The position numbers and the translations under genes were made by a program. A DNA stretch of 30,142 bases from a virus. Each line of letters starts with the position of its first letter. Positions within the stretch are counted from its first letter, which is position 1. Positions 26,001 to 30,142 of the stretch are shown piece by piece. The notes beneath the pieces are model-generated. The model made no database searches, had not been told where the DNA came from, and worked only from the letters and a program-made list of their open reading frames with translations. The stretch spans positions 1 through 30,142 of the IMG/VR virus record IMGVR_UViG_3300030117_005343. One strand, given 5' to 3'.

Positions 26001-28484
26001 GGAGACATCAACGCAAAGTTTACAGATGACCCCACAGTAGCTAACCGGGTTGCGGTGTTGATTGCTGGGCATGGTCAAGCTCACGCGACGAAAAAACGTT
26101 GGGTCGACCTTGGGGTGGCGGCGGACGAAGATCTGGCAAGATCAATGCGCCAATACATCGTCGGTGAGTCTATCGATCCCGATGATGTCGTTCGAGTCAA
26201 AAACGCTTTCGACTCTCTTGGTTACAACCCCAACATGGTCGAGGGATACGCTTTGGACGGCGTAACTATGTTTATACCCAGAGCCGGTAGAGAGCGTTTG
26301 AATATGGTTCTCGCTCAAGCTCAGGATCCTTCGCTGCTCAAAACAGACAATATGGATACTATTTCTGCCTTGAACGAAATCTCATCGGCGGGAGAAAGAA
26401 TCATTACTGGTGCCGGTACAAACAGCACTACGGCACTTAGTTTCGCACTTTTTTACCGATACCTGAAAACACGAATGGTTCGTGGTCACTTTGTTCTTAA
26501 GTCTCGATATTTTTGGATGAACACATTCGACCACTTCAATCAAACGGCTCAACGCGCCGGGTTTAGAACTGCCGCGATATCAACGACTCGTATGTTCACG
26601 CAGAATGTCCTTTCAAACCCAATAGGTCAGGCGTTTGTTTTTGCGGCAAGAAGAACGGGTAAGGGAGATGCCGCAGAGGCTGCGCGTCGGGTTTTGCAAG
26701 AAGGTGGGGATAAAGCTGCCGAGTGGGCGGGTAAACTGACTCGCGGGTCAAAATGGCACATCAAACTCAATCCAATATTGGAGGGTGCGGACGGCATCGT
26801 AATGATTGCCGGAAAGCCCTACAGGAACGCAGATATTAGGCAGGTGGCTCTTGAAGCAGGTATTTTTGCCTCATTCGACACCAGTCAGTTGGGTACAAAA
26901 ATTCAAAATGTCGGGAACCTTTTTCTTCAGACTGAGGCGAAGAAGGGTCGATTGACAAAACTTGGAACAGATATCCTCGACGACGTGAAGGGGGCATCGG
27001 AAGACATCGCAGAAGCGTGGGCCGAACGAGAGCGACTCGGATGCATGATTACCCTGATGGAAGCGGGTATCGACCCGAGAACTGCAGCAAAGATAAGCAT
27101 CGAGGCGCTGTACGATTACGCAGGAAGCATGTCTAAGGGTGATCGAAACTTTCTGCTCAACATATTCTTCCCATTCTGGGCCTTCCAGAAAAATGCAAAC
27201 CGACAGATTTTCGACGCGATTTTCAGCCCAGAGGGCGCTTACAGGCTCGGTGTCATGCGTAGAGCCTATGACAAGGGCAGTGAATACCTTAGTTATCTTA
27301 CCTATGGTGCAATGGTCGACGAGAACGGTATTGCCGTCGACTCTTTGCCCCCAGAACTACGAAGCACATATTTTGCTTTCAAAAAGCAAATGCAAGACCT
27401 GTATGGTGAGAACGGAAAAATTCCAGCACCTATACAAGAGGAAATACGATTGTTTGTCGCGCAGTCCATGATCAAGACAACCGGCGGTAAAGTCATGCAG
27501 GGGTCTGTGTACTACGACGATTTCATCGATATCGCTGCGTCGATCAAGGGTGAGGATGGTAAATCTGTGGGCTTAGATCGAAGAGCACTCGCTTCGTACT
27601 ACATGCCGATACCTGATAAGTCTGGGCTGCAGACCTACTTCAGAGATAGGATTTCGTTCCCTCTGCCCTACGCACCAGAGAAGTTTGGTGAAACGCCCGT
27701 AAACTACGCTCCTCCCGAAGATTTTCAGAACAGCACTAAAGCTTGGAATGATTTGTATCGACAGAAGAGAGCCGACGCTCCTTACATGGCTTTCTTTATG
27801 CCTGAACCGACTTATGTTGCAGCGTTCAATCACTTCTCGTACTTGATGGCTACTAAGATCCTTATGATGCAAAAAATGGAGGACATGGGTGACCGTTGGT
27901 TTACGGACGAAGACGATGGTTCGGATGCCATCACACCACTTGCTGCCGTTAATGCACTGCTAAGCCCCGCTCGTGCGCCGGTTCTTTCAGACGTGCAGGC
28001 AAGTTTGGGTACTGGTGGAGCGACCATTCCGAAGAGAGTCGCTCAAGACCTTGTTCATTTTTTCGACTATCACCTGATTGATTTGCTCGAATTGGATGAG
28101 TCCGAAGATATTTTTGACATTCAATTGCAACAACAACGGGATGAAGCCGAGGGTCGAGAGCCTCGAGATCTGCCGATAAAACCTATAGATGCGCCTATTG
28201 TTCCGACAAAACGATACTACATGATGCCCGGCGTAGCACAAATGTTGTTTATCAATAGTCCGCTTGGAGAGTTGAACGACATCCTCCTGAAGGCAGAAAA
28301 GACTCCGATGGAAAAAGCATCCGGCATAAGAGGTGACGTTCAAAAGTGGTTGAGAGTGTTCACGGGTCTGGATCAAAGAGAAATTATCAGAGACAGGACG
28401 GTGATGTCAGAACTGTTCCGGGCCGAAGATCAAACGTCTGACGTCACAAAGGAAAGGGCCGGAGAAAAAACTGAACTAGATTGA
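20013..28484 (+). CDS. Giant internal virion protein with metallopeptidase and GNAT domains
   Basis: A 2823-aa protein with a GTG start preceded by GGAGA at 5-base spacing. In order: a charged helical N-terminus; a hydrophobic segment (469-498, GGLASFAMGSAGLVAAILTP onward); coiled-coil regions; a Pro/Lys/Glu linker (about 912-955). Then a metallopeptidase-like domain with GLYFPNSHRIFIRG and HELLH at 1136-1140, followed by SADEFLVRAM, where Glu1205 could be the third zinc ligand. A GNAT-like domain follows (about 1335-1420) with the acetyl-CoA loop RGRGFGTDLY (from 1364) and EALRVYEKLRSMGVEF. The last 1000 residues are helical and include IFFPFWAFQKN (2384-2394), a pattern seen in other giant phage proteins. 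By position it replaces T7 gp16 (1318 aa). The enzymes may act in the virion, on the cell envelope, or in the host cytoplasm after ejection. No transglycosylase motif is seen. Confidence 0.72.
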   Translation: MAETQKQMEDRLARLKASDPGDMTIDLDDVPTGDKKPAKKGTGVDEKPPTEDEKLGKFEKFPEFEEMDIDLLTKDLQLKRLGIRIAREAESTKRINPKLAAEKKEKNEPILASDEILKAHAELAGFTVEDFKKAAEFQEAPIQNFFQDIGDEGRPVQEVFDAYKTQESLWSKTQQQRKVLARGEKVRIKGIERVVTGEKKLSPEKRKETLQVLLAAKDPRLKSRIFTGDADSGEAENAIAKPGQAGYDRLMMQANKLIDTEIADDKEQAEIYQSHIAALGPPTTGAMIRNTLGERKFQEMVNQISTHKLNKMAKRQGVQRGTEAYEQLRAKSNRDALYEAALLRTVNKYYLPGFVQYDQIDPGNVRGAEDTKDKWWITQAMKNAADVRIEVVGLDPKGIPVYRLTSPTWHIFEMADSVQAGIAGAIERLSDDERDESILTAIREGSLDGIRNRRDFLKAALSSEAAENGGLASFAMGSAGLVAAILTPDLFMGAAAVARTTKRVAQIASETAGFRRAAPVLVESLGDGATNYAKTEDVLEAAEAAVARGDYDAALLILEEAKTLAKKGDEALSKARGENVEIAREVDRLDVDIAARMGKRVPESTFAEGKRVASKIPGSFGETAQNVHMGARRVMLRGESLDQFTGFPELLSFEKMIDSLKESVDILKSGDLKDAFNVKLREMVANPFRNAVDELLTQTGVGVADVNRSVALRQQSLDLMTFLNSTKSTRILRDDPQLYRSEVIRIAKKIDFDDADKEKAFFTALEKRFPDLLDEANNIGKTLSKVSIAEARQATSRGIAAIRGNLESRAASSAFIRERVAEQAKVAAEPLLIKLTDRYAEVGRDRLSPQALQIQDAILDIYPNIEPAEIRKFTRMMDQEAKKFADSKKGRTVADFYAERFGGIKKGLDDVADEVKPKDVKPETQKDPTIDEVTPKDVAPEPQPAPPARDLLDDVEAGNISKLPKGLQDALRGIANDAKKKGGFSGPIQGVKPQQVLPEVEDAFADLMNADRRTQEIRPAIHVLESSSPGLSARTLYNHVSKMTRMDEVCEFLARHAELDSTRLLAQKILPNLRRDPGQFRVISGKVDDVDLSVRDAHGLYFPNSHRIFIRGAQKPTRLGDEIPIETGLTEETLIHELLHAATAVFIQKNPNAKVVRDLDQLISEVRTGLSDLIKQMIDAGRVNQLGSVRFYARNFDTYIGSADEFLVRAMTDPKFQRLLKLIKVTPRLSIWNKFTRAVASIFGIRKEDETTALSQALIASERLIQKSVKFDQRPASDAEPIVKVLRPTQGTPGVDVAETAFPDGAMGDVFITSPKLRNRPENGITLQRDNLSDFLSLSGIRIPRPDSKQVVRVSNSFIDVSLRGRGFGTDLYLRALKYAQNEGVAFASDVSPTGEALRVYEKLRSMGVEFRRLPVRLADGSLGEASYIDAASLAKIDLDDLAVTHGLRNRTNMFGPYDSFDKIPSKVLYSKLSDTSDPLVVEFLENGQAIIRAIGETASVDDFIRVLGRISRRDLDEKGMNIVTDWLKTRGINVGFQGAKFTSANPADIERAESEFASAFAAYVDSGRATKPELVKPFNAVREWVSGKYTALRSAEADGAPLEIDDRLTLQLDKMMRVPSKRVGMPNIIGMLKDALIKPDLGGTSVDVLEEIARESFRLGTPIKKKDLQEQFTKALKAYNAGRKEEAVIRLPGPVSIRGWNASSSTGAKEFTLDELADIQQSLETAKRMELQESRKLGMPTAERAIKERNPSELVDQWVTQNPVRGAFRFMYLGGDAFADMRLLPPVVRDAIMAGTRAVQQAIGDAITLVAEKDIAKLTQLLTGDPNVQFTKGGRSAISAGHDHMASVSHNLGRYFSSVNQTNLGIVRNFVQRVRVLDSTAKAAAELSAEELGKVSEIVNDLISGDKASRFVTEVFKAAGFTGSRIEPKFFTEPATGLDPGGLLEILMYYGNVSGRVDPAMKTQDGRQVFAFFNESMKNRGAQRVTSKNMFTGLYGDINAKFTDDPTVANRVAVLIAGHGQAHATKKRWVDLGVAADEDLARSMRQYIVGESIDPDDVVRVKNAFDSLGYNPNMVEGYALDGVTMFIPRAGRERLNMVLAQAQDPSLLKTDNMDTISALNEISSAGERIITGAGTNSTTALSFALFYRYLKTRMVRGHFVLKSRYFWMNTFDHFNQTAQRAGFRTAAISTTRMFTQNVLSNPIGQAFVFAARRTGKGDAAEAARRVLQEGGDKAAEWAGKLTRGSKWHIKLNPILEGADGIVMIAGKPYRNADIRQVALEAGIFASFDTSQLGTKIQNVGNLFLQTEAKKGRLTKLGTDILDDVKGASEDIAEAWAERERLGCMITLMEAGIDPRTAAKISIEALYDYAGSMSKGDRNFLLNIFFPFWAFQKNANRQIFDAIFSPEGAYRLGVMRRAYDKGSEYLSYLTYGAMVDENGIAVDSLPPELRSTYFAFKKQMQDLYGENGKIPAPIQEEIRLFVAQSMIKTTGGKVMQGSVYYDDFIDIAASIKGEDGKSVGLDRRALASYYMPIPDKSGLQTYFRDRISFPLPYAPEKFGETPVNYAPPEDFQNSTKAWNDLYRQKRADAPYMAFFMPEPTYVAAFNHFSYLMATKILMMQKMEDMGDRWFTDEDDGSDAITPLAAVNALLSPARAPVLSDVQASLGTGGATIPKRVAQDLVHFFDYHLIDLLELDESEDIFDIQLQQQRDEAEGREPRDLPIKPIDAPIVPTKRYYMMPGVAQMLFINSPLGELNDILLKAEKTPMEKASGIRGDVQKWLRVFTGLDQREIIRDRTVMSELFRAEDQTSDVTKERAGEKTELD

Positions 28485-28490
28485 TACTTA

Positions 28491-28519
28491 GTGTCATAAG
28501 GTCGTTTATCTCTTATACA
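28491..28519 (+). promoter_or_regulatory. Possible sigma70-type promoter before the tail-fibre genes
   Basis: GTGTCA (28491-28496, 4 of 6 to consensus) and TATACA (28514-28519) are 17 bases apart, in the 79-bp gap after the giant gene. The -10 is identical to that predicted before the capsid gene. A short GGTGC/GCACC hairpin (28536-28552) follows, just before the ribosome site. Confidence 0.4.
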
Positions 28520-28563
28520 TTTTTAGTGTTACAATGGTGCCACTGCTGCACCGGGAGTCATCG

Positions 28564-28995
28564 ATGGGCATCAAACAGTTTACTCACTTTGGATATTCGT
28601 ACAAACATAACGCGAGTCTGAGCGACAGTTATTCAGTCTTCGAGCTTACCGTAGACGCAACCAACTCTCCTAATTCAGCAGCGGTTCCCTCAAGCTGTCA
28701 TCTTGATTCGATCGAGTTTGAGTTGTCATCTACCGACGCCACAGAAAAAGTAACAATGTTTTTGGCTCGAGACTCAGCGGGCGTGGTTCCGATTACAACC
28801 GATCAGCTTGCAACAGCAGAGCAGGTACCTACAATTATTACCGGTTCTGCTGGCGGATGTAGCTTTACAATTGGTAAGGATTTTCACTTCGACTCAAGCG
28901 TGTCAAACGCAACAATTGGATCTATTTACGTGGCGGCTAAACTGCCTTCGGGCAAAAATAGCACCGCTAAAATTAGGTTGAACTGGAGAGGATAA
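28564..28995 (+). CDS. Small beta-rich virion protein
   Basis: This 143-aa protein starts MGIKQFTHFGYSYKHNASLS at 28564, chosen because GGGAG lies six bases upstream; an in-frame ATG at 28534 has no ribosome site and sits in the promoter/leader region. It is rich in Ser, Thr and Ala, with alternating hydrophobic residues: LDSIEFELSSTDATEKVTMF and ATIGSIYVAAKLPSG, ending KIRLNWRG. This is typical of a small beta-sandwich virion component. Its stop overlaps the next start (TAATG), so it is coupled to the tail-fibre gene and may be an adaptor or a base for the fibre. I know no family name. Confidence 0.6.
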   Translation: MGIKQFTHFGYSYKHNASLSDSYSVFELTVDATNSPNSAAVPSSCHLDSIEFELSSTDATEKVTMFLARDSAGVVPITTDQLATAEQVPTIITGSAGGCSFTIGKDFHFDSSVSNATIGSIYVAAKLPSGKNSTAKIRLNWRG

Positions 28996-30142
28996 TGGGA
29001 AGTAGCTCACTTGTTGGAAATCTATTTGACGGATCTGTAAAAGCTGATGCCGATGGCAATGTCAGCATTTCTGGGGATCTGGTCGTAAGCGGTTCGACCA
29101 CAACAGTATCGACATCTAATACTACATTAGCAGATCAACTGATTGAGTTGGGTTCTGGGCGAACTGGTTCGGCCTCTGGCGACTCCGGAATCATCATTGA
29201 GCGCGGCAGCGACACCAACGTTTTTCTCGGATTCGACGAGAGTGAGGACAAGGTCACATTCGCCACCACCTCCGCCACGGGCGCTTCTACTGGTGACCTC
29301 ACACTTACTGACGCTGCCCTCAAGACGGGCGCAATCACGTCATCTGGAGTAGTCACTGCTACTGGTTTTACCATTGGAAGCGCGGTAATTGCAGAATCTG
29401 AATTGGAGCAAATTGACGGGATCACTGCTGGTACAGTCGTCGCATCTAAGGCCGTTGTAGTTGACGCAAACAAAGATGTTGGGACAATTCGAAACCTGAC
29501 TATCGACGGCACATTTTCAGATGGCAACTATACCTTCGATACCAGCGGTAATGTCTCTGGTCTCGGTACTGTTGGCTGTGGAGCAATCACAGCTTCTGGT
29601 GATATTTCAACGACCGGTGAAATCAAAACAGCGAAAGTCGCATTTACCGATGGCGATGATGCAATCACGATTGCAGATGGCGGCGGGATCACAGCCAACA
29701 CCAGTCTGACTCTTGCTAGCGGCGCCACAGTCACGGCAATCAACGACGAAGACAACATGACGAGCAACAGTGCAACTGCTCTGGCCACGCAGCAAAGCAT
29801 CAAAGCCTACGTTGATTCTCAAACGTCCGGTGCCGGTAACATGGACAACTGGATTCTTGAGGACGACAGCGGGGATGAAGTCACAGTATCCAACGGCAAG
29901 GAAGTAAAGTTCATTGGTTCGGGTATCACGACCAACTGGACAGACACTGATAACGGTACAGATGCAGACCCATACGATCTGACATTCACTGTAGATGCAG
30001 CACAAACTGGCATCACATCTGTAGTAAACGCAAGCCTTGAGATTGGTCGGGACGCAGACAACCGCATCAAGTTTGGGACCGACAACCAGATTATCTTTGA
30101 GGTTGATGGTGGTGACAACGTCATCTTCAAGACTGGTGGAGA
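28995..30142 (+). CDS. Tail-fibre / repeat-rich structural protein, 5' part (runs off right edge)
   Basis: The reading frame opens at the ATG of TAATG (28995) and stays open for 382 codons to the window end, so the C-terminus is missing. It starts MGSSSLVGNLFDGSVKADAD and contains blocks well known in marine phage fibre or structural proteins: NTTLADQLIELGSG, GIIIERGSDTNVFLGFDESE, ITAGTVVASKAVVVDANKDV, IRNLTIDGTFSDGNYTF, ALATQQSIKAYVDSQ and LEIGRDADNRIKFGTDN. The Gly/Thr/Asp-rich, repetitive beta strands suit a trimeric beta-helical shaft. The N-terminus probably attaches to the virion and the missing C-terminus would bind the host receptor. It lies last in the structural operon seen here, the usual place for a fibre. 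Confidence 0.8.
   Translation, partial: MGSSSLVGNLFDGSVKADADGNVSISGDLVVSGSTTTVSTSNTTLADQLIELGSGRTGSASGDSGIIIERGSDTNVFLGFDESEDKVTFATTSATGASTGDLTLTDAALKTGAITSSGVVTATGFTIGSAVIAESELEQIDGITAGTVVASKAVVVDANKDVGTIRNLTIDGTFSDGNYTFDTSGNVSGLGTVGCGAITASGDISTTGEIKTAKVAFTDGDDAITIADGGGITANTSLTLASGATVTAINDEDNMTSNSATALATQQSIKAYVDSQTSGAGNMDNWILEDDSGDEVTVSNGKEVKFIGSGITTNWTDTDNGTDADPYDLTFTVDAAQTGITSVVNASLEIGRDADNRIKFGTDNQIIFEVDGGDNVIFKTGG

Noticed and set aside
20013-28484. N4-type virion RNA polymerase as identity of the giant protein
   Set aside because: Size is similar, but I found no T7-type polymerase motifs and the protein has peptidase and GNAT motifs instead.
1-30142. CRISPR array, tRNA genes, insertion sequences, att sites or terminal repeats
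   Set aside because: No regularly spaced repeats, cloverleaf patterns, transposase motifs or matching window ends were seen by eye; a tRNAscan or self-alignment would settle it.

Overview
The window is almost certainly part of a tailed double-stranded DNA phage genome (Caudoviricetes). The short-tailed, T7-like plan suggests a podovirus, probably from an uncultured marine phage of a Gram-negative host. The evidence is a complete large terminase, a portal, an HK97-type capsid candidate, a nozzle-like tail protein, an internal-virion/ejection cassette, and a tail-fibre start of the repeat type common in marine phage metagenomes. No bacterial housekeeping gene, tRNA, rRNA, insertion sequence or CRISPR array is visible. 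The host assignment is inference only. Both window ends cut through genes.

Layout. The left block (1-4364) is on the minus strand and reads leftward: large terminase, a small Lys/Glu-rich protein, portal, a conserved small basic phage protein, and two small basic proteins joined by a TGATG overlap. The second of these runs off the left edge. A 191-bp divergent control region (4365-4555) separates this block from a long rightward block. It carries a good sigma70-like promoter (TTGCAG-17-TATACA) and a leader hairpin.

The rightward block holds the capsid protein, a decoration-like head protein, a terminator-like hairpin (6194-6223), a head-tail adaptor candidate, an unknown 169-aa protein, a nozzle-like tail protein of about 823 aa, and two virion proteins that may share a beta-rich domain. 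It continues with an ejection cassette (14723-28484): a membrane-anchored 259-aa protein, a 946-aa protein, an 88-aa protein, a 464-aa protein and a giant 2823-aa protein. The giant protein carries an HExxH zinc-metallopeptidase motif and a GNAT acetyltransferase motif. A second promoter-like site (28491-28519) precedes a small beta-rich protein and a tail-fibre gene that runs off the right edge.

How it fits together. Terminase and portal package DNA into the shell made by the capsid and decoration proteins. The adaptor and nozzle form the short tail. The 259/946/2823-aa proteins sit where T7 has gp14/gp15/gp16, and by analogy would be stored in the head and ejected with the DNA. The most interesting part is the giant protein: it would be a virion-delivered polypeptide with two enzyme-like domains, close to the 'polyvalent protein' idea. 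I see no lytic transglycosylase or virion RNA polymerase signature in it. No small terminase, lysis gene, replication gene, or clear scaffold or head protease is seen in this window. No stretch over 300 bases lacks a gene.
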